Assembly (NCBI GenBank): GCA_900548775.1
Contig: URLM01000005.1
Coordinates: 1-64,000, forward strand
DNA from: an uncultured Olsenella sp.
Lineage (GTDB): Bacteria > Actinomycetota > Coriobacteriia > Coriobacteriales > Atopobiaceae
Direction of reading: 5' to 3'
Length of the DNA: 64,000 bases
Part shown: piece by piece, positions 17,134-25,688 of the stretch
Layout of the letters: each line of letters starts with the position of its first letter
How positions within the stretch are numbered: the stretch's first letter is position 1
The notes under the pieces: model-generated
The model's input: only the letters and a program-made list of their open reading frames with translations
What the model was told of the DNA's origin: nothing
The model's database searches: none
Translations under genes and position numbers: made by a program

Positions 17134-19099
17134 AGAGAAAGACCAGGCAACGAAGTCTCCTTCCGAGCAGGCCACCGAGTCCAAGCGCACGGACGGCCCC
17201 GGCCGCGGCCATGGGGCGACAAACCCCGGTGAGACGCTCAAGCGCACGTTGGCGCTCACCTTCCACTACTATCCCGTTCACGTGACCGTGCAGGTCATTT
17301 GCATTCTCACGGCATCCATACTCGCGTCGCTGCCGTCTGTCTTCATGCAGCAGGCAATCGCGGTGGTGCAGGAGTTCGTCGGGACGGGCGACTGGGCAAC
17401 GGCCCAGGTCCAGATCACGCGCATCGTCTTCAGCCTCATTGGCTGCTACGTGGTTGCCCTTGGCGCAAACATTGCCCAGACGCAGCTCACGGCAGTCATC
17501 TGCCAGGGCACCCTCATGAAGGTCCGCAACCAGATGTTCGACCACATGGAGGACCTGCCCATCCGCTACTTCGACACGCACAAGCACGGCGACATCATGT
17601 CGCACTACACCAACGACGTGGACACCCTCCGCCAGCTCATTGGCGTTGCCGTACCGAACCTCATCACCATGCTCACGGCGATGATTTCGGTTCTCGTCAT
17701 CATGCTCTGGTACTCGGTTCCCCTCACGCTCGTGGTGCTTGCAATGGTCGCCTTGATGGTAGTGATAACGCGTGTCCTGGGCGGGCGTTCGGCTCACTTC
17801 TTCCTCGCCCAGCAGCGCGCGCTCGCTGCCGAGGAGGGCTTTGCCGAGGAGGCCATGAACGGCCAGAAGGTCATCAAGGTCTTCACGCACGAGGCTGCCA
17901 CCGAGAGGGGCTTCGACGAGGTCAACGACGAGCTCTTCGACGCCTCAAAGCGGGCGAACATCTATGGCAACACGCTTGGCCCCATCCTCATGAACATGGG
18001 CAACCTCTCATACGTGGTGGTTGCGCTGGCTGGCTGCGCCATGCTCGCTGCGGGAACGCCCAACCCCTCCATCGCGGGCGTCGCGCTCTCCATCGACATC
18101 GTGGTGCCGTTCCTCAACCTAACGAAGCGCTTCTCGGGCTCCATTGGCCAGGTCTCCCAGCAGATCAACTTCGTGGTGATGGGCCTTGCCGGTGCCGAGC
18201 GCATCTTCTCGCTCATCGACGAGGAGCCCGAGGAGGACGAGGGCTACGTCACGCTGGTGAACGTACGAAAGAATGCCGCAGGCGAGCTCGAGGAGTGCGC
18301 CGAGCGCACGGAGAGCTGGGCCTGGAAGCACCCCCACCACGACGGCACCGTGACCTACACGCCGCTTGCGGGCGACATGCGCCTCTTTGACGTGGACTTT
18401 GGCTACACGCCCGACCACACCGTGCTCCATTGCATCTCGCTCTACGCCAAGCCGGGGCAGAAGGTGGCCTTCGTCGGCGCCACTGGCGCGGGCAAGACGA
18501 CGATCACCAACCTGCTCAACCGCTTCTACGACATCGCCGATGGCAAGATCCGCTACGACGGCATCAACATCAACAAGATCAAGAAGTCGGACCTCCGCCG
18601 GTCGCTCGGCATGGTGCTGCAGGACACCAACCTCTTCACCGGCACGGTCATGGACAACATCCGCTACGGCCGCCTCGATGCCACGGACGAGGAGTGCATT
18701 GGCGCCGCAAAGCTCGCCGGTGCGGACAGCTTCATCCAGCGCCTGCCGGAAGGTTACAACACGATGCTGACCGACAACGCCGCCCAGCTCTCGCAGGGCC
18801 AGCGTCAGCTGCTCTCAATTGCCCGTGCGGCCATTGCAGACCCGCCGGTCATGATCTTGGACGAGGCAACGTCCTCCATCGACACGCGCACCGAGCAGAT
18901 CGTGCAGCGGGGCATGGACGCCCTCATGTACGGGCGTACCACGTTCGTGATTGCGCACCGGCTCTCGACCGTGCGCAACTCCGACGTGATCATCGTGCTT
19001 GACCACGGCCGCATCATCGAGCGTGGCACGCACGACGAGCTCATCGCCCAGCACGGCACGTACTACCAGCTCTACACCGGAGCGTTCGAGCTGGAGTAG
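17126..19099 (+). CDS. Heterodimeric ABC exporter, catalytic subunit
   Basis: Partner of the preceding gene, overlapping it by eight bases with GGGAGG as ribosome site. It has 657 residues: a charged N-terminal tail of about 40 residues, six membrane segments, and an ATPase domain with GATGAGKTT, signature LSQGQRQLLSIARA, and Walker B MILDEATSSID with the catalytic Glu580. The signature is LSQGQ rather than LSGGQ; it faces the degenerate site of the partner, as expected for this class. An insertion of about 40 residues before the ATPase core carries EEPEEDEG and KNAAGELEE. Confidence 0.88.
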   Translation: MSREKDQATKSPSEQATESKRTDGPGRGHGATNPGETLKRTLALTFHYYPVHVTVQVICILTASILASLPSVFMQQAIAVVQEFVGTGDWATAQVQITRIVFSLIGCYVVALGANIAQTQLTAVICQGTLMKVRNQMFDHMEDLPIRYFDTHKHGDIMSHYTNDVDTLRQLIGVAVPNLITMLTAMISVLVIMLWYSVPLTLVVLAMVALMVVITRVLGGRSAHFFLAQQRALAAEEGFAEEAMNGQKVIKVFTHEAATERGFDEVNDELFDASKRANIYGNTLGPILMNMGNLSYVVVALAGCAMLAAGTPNPSIAGVALSIDIVVPFLNLTKRFSGSIGQVSQQINFVVMGLAGAERIFSLIDEEPEEDEGYVTLVNVRKNAAGELEECAERTESWAWKHPHHDGTVTYTPLAGDMRLFDVDFGYTPDHTVLHCISLYAKPGQKVAFVGATGAGKTTITNLLNRFYDIADGKIRYDGININKIKKSDLRRSLGMVLQDTNLFTGTVMDNIRYGRLDATDEECIGAAKLAGADSFIQRLPEGYNTMLTDNAAQLSQGQRQLLSIARAAIADPPVMILDEATSSIDTRTEQIVQRGMDALMYGRTTFVIAHRLSTVRNSDVIIVLDHGRIIERGTHDELIAQHGTYYQLYTGAFELE

Positions 19100-19142
19100 G
19101 TGCTTGCGGCCTTTCGCGCGGCTGTGATCGTCTCGCCCTCTG

Positions 19143-19189
19143 CCCCTTCGGCGTCCCATGGTGTTCCATGGCGCCGGAGGGGCTCTTTT
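19143..19189 (+). terminator. Probable terminator of the marR-exporter operon
   Basis: CCCCTTCGGCG at 19143-19153 and inner CCATGG pair with CCATGG and GCGCCGGAGGGG ending 19182, followed by CTCTTTT. It is also the first unit of array B. Confidence 0.6.
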
Positions 19190-19736
19190 GTGCGAGAAAG
19201 ACGCGGGAACACGTGCTCCGGCGAGAAACGGGCGCCGAAGAGGCGATCTTAGGCGAAAGAGCTGCGGAAACGCGCCCTCCGGTGTCGAAATGACGCCGGA
19301 GCCGGGCTTCCGACGGGATTCCGTACGAGACGGGCCCTCCGGCGAGAAAACGGCGCCGGAGCCTTGGTTCCCGACTCTACTCCGTCCGAGACGGGCCCTC
19401 CGGCGTCGAAATGACGCCGGAGCCTTGGTTCCCAACTCCACTCCGTACGAGAAGGGCCTTCCGGCGTCGAAATGACGCCGGAGCCTTGGTTCCCGACTCC
19501 ACTCCGTACGAGAAGGGCCTTCCGGCGAGAAAATGACGCAGGAGGGCGCGCTATCGCAGCAATCACGTATGAGAAGGACCCTCCGGCGCGGATTTCTCGC
19601 CGAAGCGTTGACTTCCGACGGAATCGCGTACGGAAGGTCCTCTCGGGCGTCATTTTTGCGCCGAAGAGCACGTTTCCACAGCTACAGCGTACAAAATCAT
19701 ACCTTCGGCGTCAGATTCTCGCCAAAGGCACTCTTT
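19143..19736. repeat. Array B of ~61-bp hairpin repeats (about ten units)
   Basis: This 600-base intergenic region between convergent genes is a tandem array. Hairpin loops recur near 19162, 19225, 19284, 19346, 19410, 19471, 19530, 19592, 19651 and 19711, a 60-61 base period. In the best units CTCCGGCGTC and GACGCCGGAG form a 10-bp stem around GAAAT (for example 19398-19422). The spacers share GGTTCCCGACTCCACTCCG and TACGAGAAGGGCC. Central units are nearly identical and outer units are decayed. No coding gene is supported here. Confidence 0.85.
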
Positions 19737-19737
19737 T

Positions 19738-20682
19738 CTACATGGCGCTTGGAGTTTTTCTCGCCTCCTGCGTCACAGGCGTCCTTCCCACTGTCATGCC
19801 ATTACGCCACTCCCGCGGGGTGCAACCAAAGTACTCGCGGAACCGAAGCGAGAAGTTCGATGCCGACTTCATGCCAACTCGCAGCGCCACCTGCGAAATC
19901 GGCTCCTCGGGCATCTCGGAGAGGATGCGCGCAGCGTGTTCCAGGCGCTGCGTGGCGAGATAGGCAGACGGGGTCACACCCAACTCCTGGCGAAAGCAAC
20001 GAAGCGCCTCGCGCTCTCCGATGCTCGCAGCCCGGGCAATGTCAGAGACCCCAACGTCGTCCCCAAGATGAGCCTCGATGTACCGGCACATCTCTCGCAC
20101 CCTCATTGCCGACGCCCTTGGGCGCTCGTCGCTTGCTTCCTCCCCAGTTGCTTCGAGCACGTCGAGCATGAGATGAGAAAGGGCGGAGCGAACGTCGATC
20201 TCGAAGCCAGGTCCTCCTGCCTCGAACGTCCGCACAGCCTCCTCAATGCGCTCGCACCCGCGTGCGCCGGCGGACGTCTTGGGAGACAGGACCACGACTG
20301 GATGTGCGTCGTTCCCCACGACCGGAGCAAGGTACTTGCGAGTTATCGCAAGCGCCTGTCCGCCTCCAACCAGGCCGGCGTCAAAGGTCACGGAGCGAAT
20401 ACGGCACGTCGGCTCCCCCTTGCAGGAATGGAGCACGTTGCGATTGATGAAGACCCCGGTCCCCTTTCCAAGGGCCAGCGAGCGGCCAGGGGCGAGAAGT
20501 CGCATGGTCCCCTCACTCACGACGATAGCCTCGAGCTCCTCGTGCCAGTGCCACGGCACGTCGCAGCCGGGTTCCTGGCTGAGAAGCTCGTCGTATCCCT
20601 CGGCGGGAAAGTCTGGCGAGACGGTCTTTACGTCCTCGTGGTCGCCTCCGGTAAGTCTGAGGGGGCACCTCGAATAGATCAT
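19738..20682 (-). CDS. AraC-family transcriptional regulator with cupin-type sensor
   Basis: About 314 residues. The N-terminal part has a cupin-like pattern (DVPWHWHEELEAIVV, then GKGTGVFINRNVLHS), and the last ~100 residues are a double helix-turn-helix AraC domain ending RFREYFGCTPREWRN, the usual signature. The ATG at 20680-20682 follows GGAG five bases upstream; the longer frame lacks support. It is divergent from an MFS transporter, which it may activate. The inducer is unknown, possibly a sugar. Confidence 0.88.
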   Translation of the reverse strand: MIYSRCPLRLTGGDHEDVKTVSPDFPAEGYDELLSQEPGCDVPWHWHEELEAIVVSEGTMRLLAPGRSLALGKGTGVFINRNVLHSCKGEPTCRIRSVTFDAGLVGGGQALAITRKYLAPVVGNDAHPVVVLSPKTSAGARGCERIEEAVRTFEAGGPGFEIDVRSALSHLMLDVLEATGEEASDERPRASAMRVREMCRYIEAHLGDDVGVSDIARAASIGEREALRCFRQELGVTPSAYLATQRLEHAARILSEMPEEPISQVALRVGMKSASNFSLRFREYFGCTPREWRNGMTVGRTPVTQEARKTPSAM

Positions 20683-20756
20683 CCGTACTCCAGATGTCCG
20701 ATACACGATAGTTATTGGCGGATAGATTCTACATGAATGTCCGTCGCGCACTTAAC

Positions 20757-21983
20757 ATGTGCAAAGCAACAAGTAAAACGATCAGAGATTGGCATTTCAT
20801 GGGCAGCGCACTTCTCGGCATCATCTACCTGGCATTTGTGAGCCTGGGCCTACCGGACGGCCTTCTTGGGGCGGCATGGCCAGCCATGCATACGAGCATC
20901 GGCGCCAACGTCTCGCTGGCGGGCGTGATCTCGATGATCATCTGCCTTGGCACGATCGTCTCGAGCCTGCTGACCGTGCAGCTCGTGCGCCGGCTGGGAA
21001 CGGGCAAGCTCACCGCGCTCTCGGTGGCGCTCACCGCAGTCGCGCTCTTTGGATTCTCGGCCTCCGCCGAGTTCTGGCAGCTCGTGCTCTGGGCCATTCC
21101 GTATGGCCTGGGTGCCGGAGCGGTGGACGCGTCGCTTAACGCCTACGTGGCAACGCACTTCGCAGCGCGCCACATGAACTGGCTGCACTGCTGCTGGGGA
21201 CTCGGCGCCGCCGGTGGGCCCATGATCATGTCATGGCAGATGGGCGGCTCCGCTGGCTGGCCGGGCGGCTACCGTATTGTGGGCATGCTTCAGGTGGCAC
21301 TCGTGGTGGCGATTGCCCTGAGCATCCCCTTGTGGCATGACCAAAGCGATGCTGTCGACCAAGGCGAGAACCACCCCGCCTCCACGCGCCGCGAGCTTCT
21401 TGGCCTCCCCGGAGTCAAGCTCGCGATGGCAGGGTTTCTCTGCTACTGCGCGCTCGAATCGGCATGCGGCCTGTGGGCCTCGACGTTCCTCGTGCTAGGG
21501 CACGGCATTTCCACGCAGACAGCCGCCCTTCTCGCCAGCCTCTTCTATGCGGGCATCACGCTGGGAAGGTTCTTCTCGGGCATGCTCACCCTGCGGCTCG
21601 ATGGAAAGCAGCTCCTCAGGCTAGGCGAGACGATCATGGGCATTGGGCTTGTCGTGCTCATGGTTTCGCCGGGCGAGTTGGGCCTTTGCATTGGCCTTGT
21701 GCTTCTCGGCCTTGGTTGCGCACCCATTTACCCGCAGATGATCCAGCTCACGCCGGAGCGCTTTGGCACGCAGAACGCGCAGTCGCTCATGGGGTTGCAG
21801 ATGGCATGCGCCTACGTGGGCTCGATGGCGTTTCCTCCCCTGATGGGCGTTGTCGTGGAGAAGGTATCGCCGCTCCTCCTGCCTGTCGTGGCGGCTGGTC
21901 TCCTCGTGCTCATGACTGTCTGCCTCACATGCTGCGACCGTCGGGTTGAGGCAGCCCGCAAAGCAGCCGCTCACAACAACTAG
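20757..21983 (+). CDS. MFS transporter
   Basis: A 12-segment major facilitator of about 408 residues. The first membrane segment LLGIIYLAFVSLGLPDGLLG and GLGAGAVDASLNAYVATHF are typical of the FucP/sugar-like MFS branch. Start is uncertain: ATG codons at 20733, 20757 and 20799 are in frame and none has a clear ribosome site; 20757 gives a natural N-terminal length. It is divergent from the AraC regulator and 15 bases upstream of a PHP phosphatase, which suggests a regulator-transporter-hydrolase unit with unknown substrate. Confidence 0.8.
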   Translation: MCKATSKTIRDWHFMGSALLGIIYLAFVSLGLPDGLLGAAWPAMHTSIGANVSLAGVISMIICLGTIVSSLLTVQLVRRLGTGKLTALSVALTAVALFGFSASAEFWQLVLWAIPYGLGAGAVDASLNAYVATHFAARHMNWLHCCWGLGAAGGPMIMSWQMGGSAGWPGGYRIVGMLQVALVVAIALSIPLWHDQSDAVDQGENHPASTRRELLGLPGVKLAMAGFLCYCALESACGLWASTFLVLGHGISTQTAALLASLFYAGITLGRFFSGMLTLRLDGKQLLRLGETIMGIGLVVLMVSPGELGLCIGLVLLGLGCAPIYPQMIQLTPERFGTQNAQSLMGLQMACAYVGSMAFPPLMGVVVEKVSPLLLPVVAAGLLVLMTVCLTCCDRRVEAARKAAAHNN

Positions 21984-21998
21984 AAAGGAAGTGCCGAA

Positions 21999-22841
21999 GT
22001 GCTTGCCGACTACCACGTTCACTCCGCGTTCTCCGACGACTCCACCTACCCTATGGAGCAGGTCGTGCGCGACGCCATCCGCATCAACCTCGACGAGCTG
22101 TGCTTCACCGAGCACGTGGACTACGGCGTGAAGCCTGATTGGGACCAGCCAGCCGGGGCGCGCTTTGAGGACGGGCATCCCGTCACCAACTGCCCCTACC
22201 CCGCCTACCTCGACGAGCTCGACAGCATGCGCGAGCGACAAGGGAAGCAGATCCGCGTGGCGCGCGGCCTCGAGCTGGGCGTGCAAAGCCATACCATCCC
22301 CGCGTACGAGCGCCTGCTCGAGGAGTACGGGGACCGCCTGGACTTCACGCTGCTCTCGATTCACCAGGTTGGCGACCGTGAGTTCTGGAACGGTGCGTTC
22401 CAGAAGGGCCGCACGCAAGAGGAGTTCACGATGGCGTACTACGAGGAGCTTCTCCAGGTGGTCGAGCGGTTCCATGGCTACTCCGTGGTAGCGCACCTTG
22501 ACCTCATCAGGCGATACGACCCTACGCCCGGCGGCCCTCTCCCCTTCTCTGCAGTCCGAGACATTGTGGCGGAGATACTGTCTCGCGTGATTGCGGACGG
22601 ACGCGGCATCGAGGTGAACACCTCCGGCTGGCGGTACGGGCTGGGCGCCCCGCAGCCCACCGACGACGTGCTCTCGCTCTACCGCGACCTCGGCGGAACC
22701 ATCGTCACGATTGGGTCTGACTCGCACAAGCCCGAGCACTTGGGTGCCTACCTGCGGATTGCCCAGGACCGGCTGCGTGCGCTGGGCTTCTCGCGTGCGT
22801 GCACGTACGAATGCGGCGAGCCCAGGTTCTACGAGCTGTAG
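21999..22841 (+). CDS. hisK: PHP-family phosphatase, histidinol-phosphatase type
   Basis: A 280-residue metal-dependent phosphatase of the PHP superfamily. The metal motif DYHVHSAFSDDS is at residues 4-15, FTEHVD at about 36, and GSDSHKPEHLG near the C-terminus, all canonical for HisK/HisJ. The GTG start is supported by AAAGGAAG. No other his gene is near, so the physiological substrate may be another sugar or amino-alcohol phosphate; the symbol reflects family only. Confidence 0.78.
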   Translation: MLADYHVHSAFSDDSTYPMEQVVRDAIRINLDELCFTEHVDYGVKPDWDQPAGARFEDGHPVTNCPYPAYLDELDSMRERQGKQIRVARGLELGVQSHTIPAYERLLEEYGDRLDFTLLSIHQVGDREFWNGAFQKGRTQEEFTMAYYEELLQVVERFHGYSVVAHLDLIRRYDPTPGGPLPFSAVRDIVAEILSRVIADGRGIEVNTSGWRYGLGAPQPTDDVLSLYRDLGGTIVTIGSDSHKPEHLGAYLRIAQDRLRALGFSRACTYECGEPRFYEL

Positions 22842-22854
22842 GCGAGGCCGGCCC

Positions 22855-22890
22855 GACCCCTCGCAAGGGTTGGCACCTTTTGGAGGGGTC
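22855..22890 (+). terminator. Possible weak terminator hairpin
   Basis: GACCCCTC (22855-22862) and GAGGGGTC (22883-22890) are perfect 8-base arms around a 20-base loop, downstream of the PHP phosphatase. There is no T-run, so function is uncertain. Confidence 0.3.
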
Positions 22891-22958
22891 GACGCCTTTC
22901 GCAGGGGCTGGCTGCGCTATGGTGGTGACCTCTCTGCAACGCAACCAAGGAGGAACCC

Positions 22959-24080
22959 ATGCGCTGGCCAACCACGCTCACTACGGCTCGTCTCGTCATG
23001 CGCCCTTGGCGCGTGGACGACGCGCAAGCGGTCTATCGCTACGCGCGCGACCCCGAGGTTGGCCCTCGGGCGGGCTGGGCTCCCCACACGTCCCTCGAGG
23101 AAAGCAGGGCGGTCGTAGAGGACATTCTCATGGCGCCAGACTCCTGGGCAATCACGCTGCGTGGCGGGCAGGGGGCCACGGCAGACGAAGCGGTGGGCGC
23201 CATCGCCCTCCGGCACCAGGCAGAGAGCCCGAGCGAGCCGCTCTCCCCTAACGAGGCCGAAATAGGCTACTGGATCGCGCGGCCTTGGTGGGGCCGGGGC
23301 TATATGACGGAGGCCGTTCGAGAGGTTCTGAGATACGCCTTCCTGGTTGAGAACCTCGCCGCCGTGCGCGCCGGCTACTACGAGGGAAACGAAGGTAGCC
23401 GCCGCGTTCAAGAGAAGGCAGGCATGCGGCCCCACCACAAGGTCGAGGGTGCCGTCGACCGACTTGGCGTCACGCATATGGAGAACTTTCAGCGCATCAC
23501 GCGACAGGAGTGGGAGACCTCGCTTGCCGCAGACCCCACGGATGCCGGAACCATCGCTCGCCAGCAGTCCGAGGCGGCGGGCATCATTGACGCGCTCCCG
23601 CTCGTTGCCCTCGTGCGCTCCGGAGGCCAGACCGGCGCGGACCGCGGCGGTCTTGACGCCGCACGCGAGCAGAACGTGCCCATCTGCGGTTGGTGCCCTC
23701 CCGGCGGCCTTGCCGAGGACCTGCCGGAACCGCCAGGTCTTCTCGCCCTGTATCCCGAGCTGCGAGAAGGTGCTGCGACAGGCTACGTCGAGCGCACGGC
23801 ATGGAACGTGCGCGACAGCCATGCGACGCTCATCGTGTCCCCCGGTGGCCTCGAGCCCAGAAGCGGCACCGAGATGACGGCCATCTTCGCCGAGCGCATG
23901 GGCCGTCCGGTGCTGGTCCTCGAGGGCGCCGACGCGGGGGCCGGCGCAGAGGAGGCGCTTGCGTGGCTCGAGTCCCTCGGCATGAGGGCCATCACGCTCA
24001 ACGTTGCAGGTCCACGCGAGTCCAAGATGCCCGGCGTCTACGAGCTCACCCATGACATCGTGACGCGCATCCTTCAGTGA
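22959..24080 (+). CDS. Fusion of a GNAT acetyltransferase and a molybdenum-carrier-like (SLOG) domain
   Basis: A 373-residue two-domain protein. Residues 1-185 are a GNAT N-acetyltransferase of the RimJ type (TTARLVMRPW at the start; acetyl-CoA loop WWGRGYMTEA at 110-119). Residues 212-373 resemble the putative molybdenum carrier family, with SGGQTGADRGGLDAA at 221, GWCPPGG, a conserved ERTAWNVRDSHATLIV and GTEMT. This second domain is a Rossmann-like nucleotide-binding fold whose true ligand is not settled. The ATG follows AAGGAGG. The TGA stop is the start of a hairpin shared with the convergent gene. Confidence 0.8.
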   Translation: MRWPTTLTTARLVMRPWRVDDAQAVYRYARDPEVGPRAGWAPHTSLEESRAVVEDILMAPDSWAITLRGGQGATADEAVGAIALRHQAESPSEPLSPNEAEIGYWIARPWWGRGYMTEAVREVLRYAFLVENLAAVRAGYYEGNEGSRRVQEKAGMRPHHKVEGAVDRLGVTHMENFQRITRQEWETSLAADPTDAGTIARQQSEAAGIIDALPLVALVRSGGQTGADRGGLDAAREQNVPICGWCPPGGLAEDLPEPPGLLALYPELREGAATGYVERTAWNVRDSHATLIVSPGGLEPRSGTEMTAIFAERMGRPVLVLEGADAGAGAEEALAWLESLGMRAITLNVAGPRESKMPGVYELTHDIVTRILQ

Positions 24081-24104
24081 GACAAAGAACGATCCTTTGT
24101 CTCA
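24078..24104. repeat. TGAGACAAAGG hairpin element, copy 3, holding both convergent stops
   Basis: TGAGACAAAG (24078-24087) and CTTTGTCTCA (24095-24104) are perfect 10-base arms around AACGATC. The left TGA ends the rightward GNAT fusion and the right TCA is the stop of the leftward alpha-galactosidase. Confidence 0.85.
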
Positions 24105-25688
24105 TCGGAGCGCGTGCGAGAAGAGCTTGCGCTGATCGGCGTCCCAAAGCGACATGTCGTCCGAGGTGAAGAGCACGCCGCCCAGCGACGAGTCCGCCTC
24201 GAGGAGCTCCATGCGCTGCTCGTTGGTCAGGCGCACGTCCGGACGAAGGAAGAAGACGTCAGGGTCGCACCTAAACGCCCTGCCGTCGAGATGCGCGCGG
24301 CCGCGCGTGTTGGCAAGGCTGTTCTTGGTGCTCACACGCTCGCGCCCGGTCCCGCGCATGTAGGCTGGCCCATCCCAGTCAAGCCCCACGTCGCAGCCAA
24401 TTCGACAGAACTCGGTGCGCCCGAGGGCAGAGCCGATTGGGACGCCACACAGGTCAAACCACGTACCCGGTGCGGCGCTCTGGCGCAGGAGGTCAAGCGC
24501 ATCGGCCATGAGCTGGCCTCGATTCATACCACCGTGCGGTACCATGCACGCCGCGTAGAGGAAGTCACACTTGAGAAGCGAGAAGCCCCACTCACCGGTA
24601 AGCGTGGCGATGACACGCGCCACGTAGTCACGCACCTCGGGGTTGAGCGTGTCGAGCGCCACGTGGCCGGACCAGTGGGAACCCGTAACCACCAACTCGC
24701 CCGCATCGTCTCGAAGCAGCCAGTCTTGATGCGCCGAGAAGAGCCGGGACTCCCGCTCGCACACGAAGGGCGCAACCCAGATGCCCGGCTTGATCCCGCG
24801 CTCGAGCGTGGCCGCCGCCACCGGGGCTAGGCCGCGCGGGAACTTCTCGCCATCCGGCTGCAGCCAGTCACCCACGCGCGTGTAGCCGTCATCTACTTGG
24901 AACGTAGGCTGCCGAGACCCGAGGTCGTAGCCAGAAAGGCACCCGGCGAGCGCATCGAGGTCGTGCAGCAGGCACTGCTCCGAGATGTCCGTGTAGTGCC
25001 GGTACCAGCTGGTGTAGCCCACGAGTGGCGAGCAGGACGGGGCATCGACCCCGCAAAGCGAAAGCCAGCGCCCGGCCGCTTCGTCAACGCTTCCAGCCTC
25101 CAGGACGGCAAGCCCCACAAGGCAGCGCTTCTCGCCCGCCGGCACGGGAGCAGCCGGCGGCTCCTTGCTCACGAGAAGTGCCCCCGCAGGAAGGTCCTCC
25201 CGGACGAGCGTCATGCCCGTCTCCTCGCCAAGCGAGCCCACTAGGGAGACCTCGCCATCCCGCCGCAGGTACCCATAGGTAAAGCCGTGCTGGTGCCCAG
25301 ACCTCTCGTCTGCCTTCACAAAGCGATAGTCACCAGAGGCGTCAAGGACCCAGTGTCGGATTGCCGCGCGCGGCACCAGGAAGTTGCGCATGCGGTCGCG
25401 GGGATCGCGCTCCACGGAGTCCGTCCAGGAGTTGTAGCCGTTCAGGTAGAGCGCCTGCGTCTCGCCGAGGTCGGCGGGAAGCGTCGCCTCAACGGCGTCG
25501 ATCACGACCTCGCGGCAAGGGACGACGCCTACCCGCCAGCACTCGCCCTCATGCGAAAGGGCGATGCCGAGAGAGGCCGCATCCGTGCCCGTCACCAGGC
25601 CGGATGGCTGCACATGCGCCACGCGCTCCTGGCCGTCGCACCCGTGCCAGCGCACGCAGAAGGTCGGCTCACCGAGTAGCCCCGTCAC
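24102..25688 (-). CDS. Alpha-galactosidase-like glycoside hydrolase (GH36 type)
   Basis: A 528-residue, apparently cytosolic glycosidase with no signal peptide. The barrel region shows FQVDDGYTRVGDW, KPGIWVAPFVC, and LLKCDFLYA, whose Asp is the expected GH36 nucleophile; CRIGCDVGLDWDG probably supplies the acid/base Asp. It is shorter than the usual 700-residue GH36 enzymes, as in several compact members. The GTG start overlaps the stop of the GPH symporter upstream (GTGA), so transporter and enzyme are co-expressed, consistent with import and hydrolysis of an alpha-galactoside. Exact substrate is inferred. Confidence 0.82.
   Translation of the reverse strand: MTGLLGEPTFCVRWHGCDGQERVAHVQPSGLVTGTDAASLGIALSHEGECWRVGVVPCREVVIDAVEATLPADLGETQALYLNGYNSWTDSVERDPRDRMRNFLVPRAAIRHWVLDASGDYRFVKADERSGHQHGFTYGYLRRDGEVSLVGSLGEETGMTLVREDLPAGALLVSKEPPAAPVPAGEKRCLVGLAVLEAGSVDEAAGRWLSLCGVDAPSCSPLVGYTSWYRHYTDISEQCLLHDLDALAGCLSGYDLGSRQPTFQVDDGYTRVGDWLQPDGEKFPRGLAPVAAATLERGIKPGIWVAPFVCERESRLFSAHQDWLLRDDAGELVVTGSHWSGHVALDTLNPEVRDYVARVIATLTGEWGFSLLKCDFLYAACMVPHGGMNRGQLMADALDLLRQSAAPGTWFDLCGVPIGSALGRTEFCRIGCDVGLDWDGPAYMRGTGRERVSTKNSLANTRGRAHLDGRAFRCDPDVFFLRPDVRLTNEQRMELLEADSSLGGVLFTSDDMSLWDADQRKLFSHALR

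Noticed and set aside
19158..19475. Small open frames within the 61-bp repeat array
   Set aside because: They arise from the repeat itself, lack ribosome sites and repeat the same peptide pattern, so they are not supported as genes.
19143..19736. CRISPR array
   Set aside because: The units are 60-61 bases with conserved, not unique, spacers, and no cas gene is in the window.
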